Positions 30,272 through 39,959 of a stretch of 64,000 bases of DNA are shown piece after piece. How positions within the stretch are numbered: position 1 is the stretch's first letter; every line of letters begins with the position of its first letter. Made by a program: the position numbers and the translations under genes. The DNA lies in IMG/VR virus record IMGVR_UViG_3300009506_003033, positions 20,499-84,498 of that record; one strand, given 5' to 3'. This DNA is from a virus. The notes below the pieces were generated by a model. That model saw only the letters and a program-made list of their open reading frames with translations, was not told where the DNA came from and searched no databases.

Positions 30272-31441
30272 GTGACATTGCAGGTAGAGACAGTGCCGAT
30301 TGACAGCGTGAGTCCTGATCCGGCGAACACGATGAACCATCCACCGCGGAACATCTCTGCCATTGAGGGATCGCTGAAGCGGTTCGGACTTCGTAAGCCG
30401 ATCGTCGTCGATAGCAACGGGGTCATCAGGGCCGGCAATGGGACATGGCAGGCAGCCAAGAATCTCGGCTGGCAAACAATTGATGTTGCACGGACTAATC
30501 TCGCTGGTTCCGAGGCAACGGCCTATTCCATCGCTGACAATCGCACGGCTGAACTGGCGGAATGGAACGAGGAGTTACTGGCTAGACTCTTGCCGGAGAT
30601 GGATTACGAGTTGCAACTCGCTACCGGATTTGATGAGGACGATCTGAAAGAGTTGTTCGCTGAACAATTGAACAACACGGACAGCGAGATAGATCGTGAA
30701 CCACTTATCGATAAGGCCGGAGAACTTCAGAGGAAATGGAAGGTTGAGTTGGGCCAATTCTGGCAAATTGATCGGCACCTTGTATATTGCGGGGATGCTC
30801 TTGACTGGTCTTACGAAGCAGATGGAGTTTGCACCGATCCACCGTATGACATGAGTTGCGAAACGATTCGAACGGTCGTCCGTCAATATGCAAAAGTAGC
30901 AGCTGTTATCTGTACGGGACGCCAGGCATTCAATTTAGCGAGGGATGGATGGGAATATGCAATGGACTTATGTTGGAGTCATAAATCTCCACGATCAATC
31001 AACACGAAGCGTACGCCATTGTTCTACCACGCGAATGTTGTCGTGATGAATCTGGGCGGAAACAAGACCGACTGGACGCGACCGAGGCCAAATTACGGCA
31101 GTCTATTACATCACGAATACGAGGACTGGGGAGGCCACGGCCAAGGCAAGTCGCCGAACTTATTCGCAGAAATTATGGAAGGATTTCCCTGGGAAACGAT
31201 GGCTGATCCTTTCGCCGGAACGCTTGCGACACTTATTGCGGCTCACAAACAAGGCAGAACATTCATTGGATGCGAAAAAGAGCCAAAAATGCTGGCGGTA
31301 GGGCTTGAACGTTGCAGCCTATTGTGTCCTAAGGTGTTGACAGACAAGCAGTTGAGTCGGTATAATGCGGGAAAGCTTGCTGGTGGTCAGCAAGCGATCC
31401 CGAAACATGCTCGAACTGTGAAGGAGTCCGAGAATGTCTGA
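30272..31441 (+). CDS. ParB-domain DNA methyltransferase
   Basis: 389 residues from GTG 30272 (AGGAGG five bases upstream). Residues 1-110 are a ParB-like domain (PDPANTMNHPPRNI, VIRAGNGTWQAAKNLGW); then a beta-class methylase with CTDPPYDM (DPPY, near residue 190) and DPFAGTLATLIAA. Such ParB-methylase fusions are common in phages. The start inside array D seen in the longest frame is rejected. Confidence 0.85.
   Translation: MTLQVETVPIDSVSPDPANTMNHPPRNISAIEGSLKRFGLRKPIVVDSNGVIRAGNGTWQAAKNLGWQTIDVARTNLAGSEATAYSIADNRTAELAEWNEELLARLLPEMDYELQLATGFDEDDLKELFAEQLNNTDSEIDREPLIDKAGELQRKWKVELGQFWQIDRHLVYCGDALDWSYEADGVCTDPPYDMSCETIRTVVRQYAKVAAVICTGRQAFNLARDGWEYAMDLCWSHKSPRSINTKRTPLFYHANVVVMNLGGNKTDWTRPRPNYGSLLHHEYEDWGGHGQGKSPNLFAEIMEGFPWETMADPFAGTLATLIAAHKQGRTFIGCEKEPKMLAVGLERCSLLCPKVLTDKQLSRYNAGKLAGGQQAIPKHARTVKESENV
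31337..31366 (+). promoter_or_regulatory. Promoter inside the methylase 3' end
   Basis: TTGACA 31337-31342, 18-bp spacer, TATAAT 31361-31366. Could start the Gp37/Gp68-like gene and the packaging operon. Confidence 0.6.
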
Positions 31442-32222
31442 AGCTATTTTAGCGGAATCGTTGCCGAAAGGAATTAAGTCAACCAAGATAGCGTGGACGG
31501 ACACCACGCTCAATTTTTGGATCGGCTGCCAGAAGATCAGTCCTGGCTGTAAGAACTGCTACGCCGAGCGGATTGTCAGAGATCGGATGGGTCGCGAGCA
31601 CTGGGCCACATCGCCACGATGGCGGACGAAAGCGGCATGGGATGATGCCTATCGCTACAACCGAATCGCCAAGAATGCTGGGCGTCGAATCATGGTATTC
31701 GCCAACGACATGTCTGATTGGGCTGAAGATCATCCCGATGTCAATCGTTGGCGATGGGACATGTGGCGGGTGATCAAGGAATGCCGCTGGCTTGACTGGC
31801 AGCTACTGACAAAAAGAGCCGATCGCATCGCAAGATGCTTGCCAGCGGACTGGAATGATGGATACCCGAACGTCTGGCTTGGTGTTTCGATCGAATCGGA
31901 TGATTATTGCTGGCGAGCTGATAGGCTCCGGGAAGTAAATTCTGGAATCAGATTCATCAGTTATGAACCGGCATTAGGTCCGCTCGATAGCCTCGATCTA
32001 GCTGGTATTGACTGGCTGATCATCGGCGGAGAATCAGGACCGCATTATCGGCCGTTCGATCACAATTGGGCTCGGGAGCTACGAGTACGATGCGCCCTGT
32101 CGAACACAGCATTTTTCTTCAAGCAATCAGCTGCCATCAGGACAGAGATGGGGATAGAACTTGATGGGGCAATCGTCAGGGAATACCCAAAAGTGATGTC
32201 AGATCTAGTAGGTGTGGGATAG
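31434..32222 (+). CDS. Phage Gp37/Gp68-like protein (DUF5131)
   Basis: 262 residues. KIAWTDTTLNFWIGCQKISP then GCKNCYAERIV, and WLLTKRADRI, FISYEPALGPLD, IIGGESGP are the DUF5131 signature; the C-x6-C-x2-C cluster suggests an iron-sulfur or radical-SAM-like fold. Function in phages is not established. Overlaps the methylase gene by 8 bp. Confidence 0.85.
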   Translation: MSEAILAESLPKGIKSTKIAWTDTTLNFWIGCQKISPGCKNCYAERIVRDRMGREHWATSPRWRTKAAWDDAYRYNRIAKNAGRRIMVFANDMSDWAEDHPDVNRWRWDMWRVIKECRWLDWQLLTKRADRIARCLPADWNDGYPNVWLGVSIESDDYCWRADRLREVNSGIRFISYEPALGPLDSLDLAGIDWLIIGGESGPHYRPFDHNWARELRVRCALSNTAFFFKQSAAIRTEMGIELDGAIVREYPKVMSDLVGVG

Positions 32223-32224
32223 TA

Positions 32225-32857
32225 ATGGCTGCCACCATAGAGAACAGGACGAACGGCGCCGACATCGCGAAGATGTCTGCGATGCAGCAGAAATTCTGCC
32301 TGGAGATGTTGGCGGACGAGAAATACAACGCCACGGAGGCTGCCAGAAAGGCAGGATATTCTCAGCCGAATACGGCCGCTTTCAAACTCTTAGCCAATCC
32401 CGCTATCAAGCGGTATCTAGGCAAGGCCAAGCGACTCAGGGAAGAGCGGACACAGCTTACAAGCGACGACATTTGGCGGCAGTTGCATCGTGCGATATTC
32501 TTCGATCCGGCAGAAGTTTTCGAGAGTGCCGGCAGGGGATGGTGGATACTGAAGGCACTGAATGACATCCCGGTCGAAATTCGCCAGCTCATTGAAGAGA
32601 TTCACATCACTACGCGGCAAGTGACGGTTCCGATTCGGGATGCGACCAGCGGGCACGTCACGGGGACGAAAGTCATCGACATGCCGTTGCCACGGCTGAA
32701 GTTCATCAGCAAGAGCGGTGCACTTGCAACAGCGGCCAAGCACAGCATACCTCAGCAGGTCGAGGTGAGCATCGACTACGAAAAGCTGTACCGATCCAAC
32801 CGCGACGAACCCAACGAGATCGAAGGGGAGATTCTCAAGATTGAAAGGGGTGAATGA
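32225..32857 (+). CDS. Terminase small subunit
   Basis: 210 residues. QQKFCLEMLADEKYNATEAA then RKAGYSQPNTAAFKLLANPA is the Terminase_2 HTH that recognises packaging sites; the rest is the oligomerisation region. Lies 453 bp before the large subunit with two small genes between. Confidence 0.85.
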   Translation: MAATIENRTNGADIAKMSAMQQKFCLEMLADEKYNATEAARKAGYSQPNTAAFKLLANPAIKRYLGKAKRLREERTQLTSDDIWRQLHRAIFFDPAEVFESAGRGWWILKALNDIPVEIRQLIEEIHITTRQVTVPIRDATSGHVTGTKVIDMPLPRLKFISKSGALATAAKHSIPQQVEVSIDYEKLYRSNRDEPNEIEGEILKIERGE

Positions 32858-32860
32858 AGC

Positions 32861-33079
32861 ATGAGGATTAGTACATCCGAGGACATGGCGGCATTCATCC
32901 AGGAAACGCTGTATCCAGATGCTGATAGGATGTTGGCGATAGTGAAGGAACATGGCTGGTGGAAAAGGGATCGGCTGGCCCACATGAGTGCACGATGGAT
33001 GCTGATTCATCTAATCCGAATGGAGACTTCCGACCAAGAATGTCATGCCCGCATTGTTCAGAAGTGTCGCAAGCGGTGA
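32861..33079 (+). CDS. Hypothetical protein, 72 aa
   Basis: MRISTSEDMAAFIQETLYPD, helical. TTGAAAGGGG-type leader before ATG. Not recognised. Confidence 0.5.
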   Translation: MRISTSEDMAAFIQETLYPDADRMLAIVKEHGWWKRDRLAHMSARWMLIHLIRMETSDQECHARIVQKCRKR

Positions 33080-33324
33080 TGTGTCTCAAATATGGTGGCG
33101 ATATCTACAAATGTGCGGCATGCGGTTCTACTTGGTCCAAGAGGTATCGTCATCGGGACATGGGTGTAGGAACTAAGAAAAAGGTGTGTGCCCGATGTGG
33201 CGAAGTGCGAGAGCACGAGGATCTCACCTATCATAGCTTGTGGTGTCATTGCGATTTGGATGAGGATTGTGATCACGGTCTGTGCGATGATTGCCTGTGC
33301 GAAGTGTTAGATGGCGATGGATAA
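33040..33324 (+). CDS. Double zinc-ribbon protein
   Basis: 94 residues. MSCPHC, YKCAACGSTWS, then KVCARCGEVREHED and CDHGLCDDCLCE; at least two metal sites. ATG 33040 has GGAG 12 bases upstream and overlaps the previous gene; ATG 32995 is an alternative. A DNA- or protein-binding accessory factor is likely. Confidence 0.55.
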   Translation: MSCPHCSEVSQAVMCLKYGGDIYKCAACGSTWSKRYRHRDMGVGTKKKVCARCGEVREHEDLTYHSLWCHCDLDEDCDHGLCDDCLCEVLDGDG

Positions 33325-34798
33325 CATCGTAGTCGATCCGATTGAATTTGCTCGGGTTCACTGGCCGGACATACGCTTTTACAAGCAGCAGCAGGACATC
33401 ATCTATTCTGTAGTAGAGAACGATGAGACGGTGGTGCCAGCTGGTAATGAACTGGGCAAAGACTTTGTAGCGGCATTCATCATTCTCTGGTTCTTCTGCA
33501 GCCGCCTTCCCGCCCGAATCGTAGCTACCGGTCCAAGTGAAAGACAAGTCGAGGACGTGCTATGGGGGGAAATCAAGCGATTCGTCGACACGTCAAAGTA
33601 CAAACTTCCCGTAGTCTATTCTCATATGCTCTTGAGGCGAACGAGAAGAGACGGATCCATCGTGCCAGCCTGTGAAGTACGGGGACAGGTGGCACAAAAG
33701 GGCGAATCATTACTTGGTAGACATACGCCGCGGGGACTGGGTGGATTGCCGATGACCATGGCAGTATTCGATGAAGGTTCTGGAATCGACGATATGCCGT
33801 ATCAGTCGAGTGACACCTGGGCACATCGCAAGCTCATAATTGGTAACCCGCGGCCCTGCACGAATTTCTTTTTCCATGCAGTGCAAAGTGGTGACAAGCG
33901 ATCTCCGGCGAACAATCATTATTGGCGCAAAGTAATCAGGATACGAGCAGATGACAGTCCGAACGTTAGGGCGGGGCGGGCCGGACTGCAAAAGATACTT
34001 GTGCCTGGGTTAGTCACTTGGGAAGATTATCAGAAGCGGCGTGCCCAGTGGGGACGAGAACAACAGGCATGGGGGCTCGATGCAGAATTCTACGAAGGTC
34101 CCGAACTCAAGCTTTTCCCGGCCGAATGGCTCAATCGGGCCGAGGCGGCAGCTGACGGCGGTGTGAAGCCGAAGGGACGAATTACTATAGGTAGCGATCC
34201 AGCGGAGGGCGGCGACAGCACGGTGTGGGCAGTCGTCTGCGAGAACGGACTGCTTGAACTGGTGAGCATGAAGACTCCGAATACGGCGGTCATCAGCAAC
34301 TGGACGCTCGGACTGATGCGAAAATGGCATGTGCAGCCCGAGGATGTCTATCTGGATCAAGGTGGTGGCGGGAAGGAACATGCTGACTATCTTCGGGAAA
34401 AGGGATATCCTGTACAGACGGTGGCCTTCGGCAAGCCGGTGAACGCGGACGGCGGAATGGTGACGTTTTGGGAGAAGCGGGACATGCGGGAACAAGGCTA
34501 CGGCTACAAGAATCGTCGGGCCCAGATGTACGATCTCATCAGTCAGAGATTGAATCCCGACAACGGTTCCCCGTTCGCTATAGGCAGGGAACACGCGGAA
34601 CTGCGGCGGCAACTCAGCCCCATTCCCCGCTTGTACGATGGAGAGGGTAGAATGTATTTGCCTCCGAAGAGGAAAGTGCCTCACAGCAACGTGCAGACGA
34701 TGATCGACTTATGTGGTCATAGTCCGGACGAGGCGGATGCATTGGCCTTGGCGGTATACGGGTTGTCACAGGAGCGATTCGAGATAGGGCCGATTTAG
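33311..34798 (+). CDS. terL: Terminase large subunit
   Basis: 495 residues. ATPase: Walker A-like PAGNELGKDF, MAVFDEGSG as Walker B. RNase-H-like nuclease: GSDPAEGGDST (first Asp), VYLDQGGGGKEH, and HSPDEADALALA (last acidic residue). Complete. Drives packaging into the prohead; overlaps the preceding gene by 14 bp. Confidence 0.9.
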   Translation: MAMDNIVVDPIEFARVHWPDIRFYKQQQDIIYSVVENDETVVPAGNELGKDFVAAFIILWFFCSRLPARIVATGPSERQVEDVLWGEIKRFVDTSKYKLPVVYSHMLLRRTRRDGSIVPACEVRGQVAQKGESLLGRHTPRGLGGLPMTMAVFDEGSGIDDMPYQSSDTWAHRKLIIGNPRPCTNFFFHAVQSGDKRSPANNHYWRKVIRIRADDSPNVRAGRAGLQKILVPGLVTWEDYQKRRAQWGREQQAWGLDAEFYEGPELKLFPAEWLNRAEAAADGGVKPKGRITIGSDPAEGGDSTVWAVVCENGLLELVSMKTPNTAVISNWTLGLMRKWHVQPEDVYLDQGGGGKEHADYLREKGYPVQTVAFGKPVNADGGMVTFWEKRDMREQGYGYKNRRAQMYDLISQRLNPDNGSPFAIGREHAELRRQLSPIPRLYDGEGRMYLPPKRKVPHSNVQTMIDLCGHSPDEADALALAVYGLSQERFEIGPI

Positions 34799-34809
34799 GA
34801 GCAAATATC

Positions 34810-35151
34810 ATGAAGAAAGAGATACTGACTGATAAGGACATAGGACGCACATATTATAGGGCACCACATCTGTATCGATCTTCTCCAAGTGAATTGATGA
34901 TAGCAACGCGGGCTATGGTAGTAGTTAAGGGTTCGGAGGGGCGTTTGTTTCTTGTACCACTTTATTGTCCCACCAGGAGCGACGAGCATGGCGATCCTAT
35001 AGTTGATCTGTATGAATTAGAGGAGATAGATCTATATGATACCATTGAAGAGGCGATGGAAAATGGAATTGACTCAACAAGAAACCGAATAGCATCGATG
35101 ATGACGGCGATACGAGAAGTGGAGACGTGGCTGGAGCAGCGGCCGAAATGA
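34810..35151 (+). CDS. Hypothetical protein, 113 aa
   Basis: MKKEILTDKDIGRTYYRAPH, then VVKGSEGRLFLVPLYCPT and an acidic helix. Between TerL and portal. Not recognised. Confidence 0.6.
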   Translation: MKKEILTDKDIGRTYYRAPHLYRSSPSELMIATRAMVVVKGSEGRLFLVPLYCPTRSDEHGDPIVDLYELEEIDLYDTIEEAMENGIDSTRNRIASMMTAIREVETWLEQRPK

Positions 35152-35330
35152 ACGACGGAGAAGACGAAAATCTGAACGATCGAAGCGAAGCCTATCAGTT
35201 GGCTCTAGAGGAATACTACGAGCGACAGCGCGAGATGCGGGAGGACTGGGAATACGAGGAGGAACTGCGGAAGAAGCGGCCTGATGGGCCTTGGGCGGAT
35301 TTGATGCGGCGAGTGGGGAGGTTGATATAG
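35148..35330 (+). CDS. Acidic helical protein, 60 aa
   Basis: MNDGEDENLNDRSEAYQLAL then EEYYERQREMREDWEYEEEL. ATGA overlap. Not recognised. Confidence 0.5.
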   Translation: MNDGEDENLNDRSEAYQLALEEYYERQREMREDWEYEEELRKKRPDGPWADLMRRVGRLI

Positions 35331-35350
35331 CAATAAAAGGGAGCGAAAAG

Positions 35351-35899
35351 ATGACTGAACAGAAAATATCGAAGGTAGAACTAGATGTACTAGCGATCAA
35401 GGCCGATATCGCAGCATTGCGAGATTTCGTTGAGAATTTGGAGGGATACAAGGAATGGAATAAGCGCACGGCTCATCTATCATCAGTAATTGAGAAATTG
35501 ACGGTACAACTTAACAAAGATACGGCCCTCAAGTCGTTATCTACCGCTGTGTTAATGATGAACGATGAACTTTCGACGTTTCGTACCAGCTATCAGTCTG
35601 CATTCAAAGAATTCAGAAAGACATACAAAGATATGTCGGAAGAAGACAGATTACCGTCCGCAAAGCAATTGCGGCACATGGTGAGCAATGGTGGAATAGA
35701 AGAGATTGAAGAAACGATGACTAGACTGCGAAAGGAATTGATTAGCCTAGAAACAATCTATGTACTGGCAAAAATGCCTTGGTTGGTAAACGGGAGCGAG
35801 AAAGAAGAAAGCGAAAATGCCACGGAAAACAAAACAAGCCGATCCCGTACTAAACATCAATCGCGAAAGCATGCCGGAATCACAGCGCACGGCGACTGA
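35351..35899 (+). CDS. Coiled-coil protein, 182 aa
   Basis: KVELDVLAIKADIAALRDFV, VIEKLTVQLNKDTALKS, then EEIEETMTRLRKELI. Long helices; overlaps the portal start by 83 bp. May be a portal-associated or scaffold factor (inference). Confidence 0.6.
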   Translation: MTEQKISKVELDVLAIKADIAALRDFVENLEGYKEWNKRTAHLSSVIEKLTVQLNKDTALKSLSTAVLMMNDELSTFRTSYQSAFKEFRKTYKDMSEEDRLPSAKQLRHMVSNGGIEEIEETMTRLRKELISLETIYVLAKMPWLVNGSEKEESENATENKTSRSRTKHQSRKHAGITAHGD

Positions 35900-37841
35900 A
35901 TCCAACAACGGTAACGGATTCAGTCGCAGTTTGTTGAGAGACATGGTGGATAATGCCATGCTCGCACGCAGCGAATTGATGGAGCGGTATTTTGATCCTC
36001 GCCGCAACCTCAACGACGAATGCGGATATCCCGAGACGAGGAAGATACAGGGGGACGACTACAGGGATCTTTACGATCGGGATCCGATAGCCGCCCGTGT
36101 GGTCGAGATATTGCCCTATGAGAGCTGGATGCTAGATCCATCTGTCATTGAAGATGAAGACGTGGAAACAATCACCAAGTTCGAGGGAGCCTTCTACGAA
36201 CTGCCCAAGAGTCTTGAGGGCGAAGAAAGTTGGTACGAGGATGAACAAGAGAACAGCATTTGGAGCTATCTGCTACGGGCGGACATTCTGAGTCGAATCG
36301 GGTGGTACGGGACGCTGCTGCTGGGAATTGACGACGGGAAGCCTCTTTCGGAGCCGGCAGAATCAAAGAAAGATCAACGACTCATCTATCTGCGTCCGTT
36401 TGACTCCACGATGTCCGTAGTCAGTCGCTGGGAGACTGATTCTGACAGTTCGCGGTTCGGCTGGCCTGCGGAATACAGCATTACTTTCGTCGACACGAAC
36501 AATGCGGCACCGTACGGACTTGGAGTCAAGAACATCACCGAGCAAGTTCACTGGAGCAGAGTCATTCACATCTGCAATAAGAGTGCGTCGAGTAACGTCG
36601 TGCACACACCGCCATTGCAGCACGTGCTCAACAGGGTACTCGATCTCCGGAAGTTGTACGCTGGCAGTGCGGAGATGTACTGGAGAGGTGCATTTCCGGG
36701 CATCAGCTTTGAAGTCGCGCCGCAACTCTTGGAAAAAGGTGTCGGCATAGGAAGCACGCGCAGGGCCGCCATACGATCCGAGATTGAGAACTACATGAAC
36801 GGGCTACAACGGTATCTGACGGCCACTGGACTGACTGCGAAGAGTCTGCCCACACAGGTTGTTGATCCGTCGCCGCAAATCGAAGTGCAACTGACGGCCA
36901 TCTGTATCCTACTGGACATCCCCAAGCGAATATTCATGGGGAGCGAGCGTGGCGAACTGTCATCGAGCCAGGACGCGGTGGACTGGCTGCGAAACCTGAA
37001 TAGTCGACAGCGGAGGCATAACACGCCAAACTTAATAGTGCCATTTGTGAACCGATGTATAAGTCTTGGCATTTTACCGAAGCCGAAAAGCTACAAGGTG
37101 ACATGGCCGGACATGTTGAACCTGAGCCCAGAGCAAAGGGCAACCATTGCCGAGAAACGCATCAAAACGATGGCGGCGTATGTTGGTGGCAACGTCGAAG
37201 CGATCATGTCTCCAATAGATTTGTACACGCGGGAACTGGATTACGACAGCAGTGAAGCCGAGCAGATACTTGATTCTGTCGAAGGGCAAGAATTTAATGA
37301 GTCAATGCCACCGCAAGCTGAAGAAGTGATACTCGAGGAGATGTTGCAGCAAGCCGACGAGGCACTGAATCAAATCGGTAGTGGACCTATCAGCGGGCAA
37401 CCAATAGGTGGTGAAGGTGAGGGAGCGTCTACGTCTTCTGATCTTGATATTGATCTATTAAGGCAGATATTAGGAGAATTGAGACGCAGAGTGGGACTGG
37501 CGACGATTGGATACATTGACAATCAGTTACTTTTCAATATTTCTACTAGAGATTTATTGATGGGAATCCTTGGAGAACTGAGGAAACTGAGGGGGGAGAA
37601 GACGCTGGGATACCGCGAAGAAGATTTCGGCGGATCGTTGTTGGATGAGACTGTTTCTGATTTTCGTGAATGGCTGGATACTGCCAAACGCATCAACGTA
37701 CGAACTGGTGAAACTATTGTATCGAAGGGCGCGAAATCGGTAGATACAATGTCCAGTTTGGCGACTATTTCAACGGCTGCCAGCATAAAAGATAAAAATC
37801 CGACTGCGGGCTTGAATATAAGAGAGAAGCAAGAATGGTGA
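35817..37841 (+). CDS. Portal protein (DUF1073 / Acb1-like N-terminal family)
   Basis: 674 residues. YRDLYDRDPIAARVVEILPY, GWYGTLLLGIDDG, HWSRVIHICNK, then PKRIFMGSERGELSSSQDAV are hallmarks of the DUF1073 portal family, whose database name also mentions Acb1-like folds. The C-terminal 180 residues are low-similarity helical. Forms the packaging vertex ring. Confidence 0.85.
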   Translation: MPRKTKQADPVLNINRESMPESQRTATESNNGNGFSRSLLRDMVDNAMLARSELMERYFDPRRNLNDECGYPETRKIQGDDYRDLYDRDPIAARVVEILPYESWMLDPSVIEDEDVETITKFEGAFYELPKSLEGEESWYEDEQENSIWSYLLRADILSRIGWYGTLLLGIDDGKPLSEPAESKKDQRLIYLRPFDSTMSVVSRWETDSDSSRFGWPAEYSITFVDTNNAAPYGLGVKNITEQVHWSRVIHICNKSASSNVVHTPPLQHVLNRVLDLRKLYAGSAEMYWRGAFPGISFEVAPQLLEKGVGIGSTRRAAIRSEIENYMNGLQRYLTATGLTAKSLPTQVVDPSPQIEVQLTAICILLDIPKRIFMGSERGELSSSQDAVDWLRNLNSRQRRHNTPNLIVPFVNRCISLGILPKPKSYKVTWPDMLNLSPEQRATIAEKRIKTMAAYVGGNVEAIMSPIDLYTRELDYDSSEAEQILDSVEGQEFNESMPPQAEEVILEEMLQQADEALNQIGSGPISGQPIGGEGEGASTSSDLDIDLLRQILGELRRRVGLATIGYIDNQLLFNISTRDLLMGILGELRKLRGEKTLGYREEDFGGSLLDETVSDFREWLDTAKRINVRTGETIVSKGAKSVDTMSSLATISTAASIKDKNPTAGLNIREKQEW

Positions 37842-39334
37842 AATATCTGACTGCGGTTCTATTGATGGTGCTGTTTTTGACATCGGCAGCTGCACAAGTG
37901 TATGTCGATCGAGTGATGCAGAGTACGGCAATCACTGGCACTGGCACTTATAGCTTGTCCGGTACCAATGTCGGATATAAGACATTCGTCGATGGTGTCG
38001 GGAGCGGCAATCAATGTCCCTATTGTGCCGTCATGGGGAATGATTGGGAAGTCGGTATTGGAACAGTGATAGATGCAGCTACTGATACGTTATCGAGGGA
38101 TACTATTCTGGCATCAACGAATGGCGGAGCTGCTGTGGATTGGACTGGTGGAACGAAAACGATCTTTGTGACGATGCCGGCTGCGTTTGGTAATGTTGGA
38201 TTTGTGACAACATCTCTTTCAAGTGCCATCAGTAACGAAAGATTATTAACCGGAAGCGCCAATGAGATCACCGTCACCGACGGCGGGGCAGGCAATAACG
38301 TTACGCTGTCGCTTCCCAGTGGAGTCAACCTCGGAGACGCTTCTTATCTCGCAACGGACGAGGTGCGGGCGTATGATAATGCGGGTCTCAAACTGTACGA
38401 AGATGAAGGAAGCGGTATCTTTGTACAGGATTCAACAGGCTTCATTGGCATCGGGACGACGGCGCCGAACACTTTATTAGATGTTAATACTAGTTCACAG
38501 GGTCAAGGGGTAATCGCCGGAAATATGTTTATAGGAGTTTGGAATGCGAACTCTGATTATGCTGTAGTATCTCACAAGAATTTTAGAACTACAAATGCAA
38601 GCACGAAATATGCTTTCATCCAAAGAGATAACGGAGAGACTTATTTTAATTCTCCAACGGTTTTGCACTTTAATGGTAATGGAAACGGAAAGATGAATCT
38701 TTACGTCTCTGGTGGTTTAGCTATTGGAGATATTTTTGATGATACTGACCCTGGAGCAGACAATGTAATAATAGAAGGCACCGTTGGCATCGGGACGACG
38801 GCGTCGAATAGTACAATGGAAATCAACGCCGCCACCGGAGGTACCCTGCGCCTGACGTACAACGACTCGAACGGCAGCGCCACGGATCACGCTGACTTGG
38901 CAACGGATTCAAACGGCGGGCTGACTGTGACGACCACCGATGGCGACGGGGCGGCGGGGAATATTACGCTAACCCCAGACGGTAACACAGTTATTAGTAT
39001 TGGTAATGTCACGCTGACCGATGGTGCGGTAGCAGCTGCACCGGAGACGGTGGCCACGCTCGGCGTTGGTGTAACAACGTTCGCGGTAGACTCGAATCTG
39101 TGTGTGATTACTGGGGACGGTGGCGGAAACACGGTGGCGACGATTACTGGTGGTGTGACCGGACAGATGCTCGTGCTATTGTTTACGGATGCCAATATCA
39201 CGATCACGGATACCGACGCACATACAGCCAACACAGTGGACTTGTCGGCGGCGTTCACGAGTGCGGACGATACAACGTTGACACTGGTATTTGATGGTAC
39301 TTCGTGGTATGAGACATCGCGAAGTGCAAATTAG
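37835..39334 (+). CDS. Secreted fibre-like protein
   Basis: 499 residues. Signal peptide (MVKYLTAVLLMVLFLTSAAA), then beta-rich repeats with FIGIGTTAPNTLLDV and VGIGTTASNSTMEIN, a pattern seen in phage tail-fibre stalks, and a GNVTLTD-rich C-terminal part. A signal peptide on a fibre-like protein is unusual: it may be exported rather than assembled into virions. Confidence 0.6.
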   Translation: MVKYLTAVLLMVLFLTSAAAQVYVDRVMQSTAITGTGTYSLSGTNVGYKTFVDGVGSGNQCPYCAVMGNDWEVGIGTVIDAATDTLSRDTILASTNGGAAVDWTGGTKTIFVTMPAAFGNVGFVTTSLSSAISNERLLTGSANEITVTDGGAGNNVTLSLPSGVNLGDASYLATDEVRAYDNAGLKLYEDEGSGIFVQDSTGFIGIGTTAPNTLLDVNTSSQGQGVIAGNMFIGVWNANSDYAVVSHKNFRTTNASTKYAFIQRDNGETYFNSPTVLHFNGNGNGKMNLYVSGGLAIGDIFDDTDPGADNVIIEGTVGIGTTASNSTMEINAATGGTLRLTYNDSNGSATDHADLATDSNGGLTVTTTDGDGAAGNITLTPDGNTVISIGNVTLTDGAVAAAPETVATLGVGVTTFAVDSNLCVITGDGGGNTVATITGGVTGQMLVLLFTDANITITDTDAHTANTVDLSAAFTSADDTTLTLVFDGTSWYETSRSAN

Positions 39335-39343
39335 GAGATAGAA

Positions 39344-39817
39344 ATGAAACGACGTGAATTATTGACATCTTTGACCGCCGCCCCCTTGGCAGTATTGGTA
39401 GCCGGAGAGGCTTCATCTTCTGTAAACATTGGACCGCTCTTGGCCAGTCAAGCGGTCGGTGCACTCGAACTTGCCCGCCTGCGCATCGTTCTTGATCTGG
39501 TAAGAGATGGAATCGTAACTACGCCAGCAAACTACACGCAAGACAAGGTAGACTACCTCGACTTGGCAACGGTAAACAAGTACGTACTGCCGTTCTTGCG
39601 CGTCTGGAGCAAGTTCACGCAGGAACAGCTCGATGCGATGACCGTCGAGCAGCAGGCACTTGCCGTGATGGACCGGCTAAAGTGGTTCTTCCGATACGCC
39701 TACGTCAGCGAGCAGTCTGACATGAAGACATCGCAGCAGACGGCGATTGATACGTCTACGGCGACGGCGAGGACAGATCTTGGCGAAGACGAGTTCTCTT
39801 TACCAGAGCCAGAGTAG
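39344..39817 (+). CDS. Tat-type signal protein, hypothetical
   Basis: 157 residues starting MKRRELLTSLTAAPLAVLVA: twin Arg, hydrophobic core, and Ala-rich end fit a Tat-like signal. The mature part is helical with no known domain. Follows the secreted fibre-like gene by 9 bp. Confidence 0.55.
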   Translation: MKRRELLTSLTAAPLAVLVAGEASSSVNIGPLLASQAVGALELARLRIVLDLVRDGIVTTPANYTQDKVDYLDLATVNKYVLPFLRVWSKFTQEQLDAMTVEQQALAVMDRLKWFFRYAYVSEQSDMKTSQQTAIDTSTATARTDLGEDEFSLPEPE

Positions 39818-39881
39818 CCGTGTGCAGTTCCTCTGTTGACGCTTTTTGATTAGTGCAACGATTGCCGAAGGAGGGCCGCAG

Positions 39882-39959
39882 ATGGGCACGATGCGCAGAT
39901 GGATGGTCGCCGTCTGTGGCTTTGAATTTACTATCAGAAAGAGAAACCATGAAAGATAA
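39882..39959 (+). CDS. Possible 25-aa protein
   Basis: ATG 39882 has GAAGGAGGG seven bases upstream and reads MGTMRRWMVAVCGFEFTIRK, ending NHER. Overlaps the next start. A strong SD is the main support. Confidence 0.35.
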   Translation: MGTMRRWMVAVCGFEFTIRKRNHER

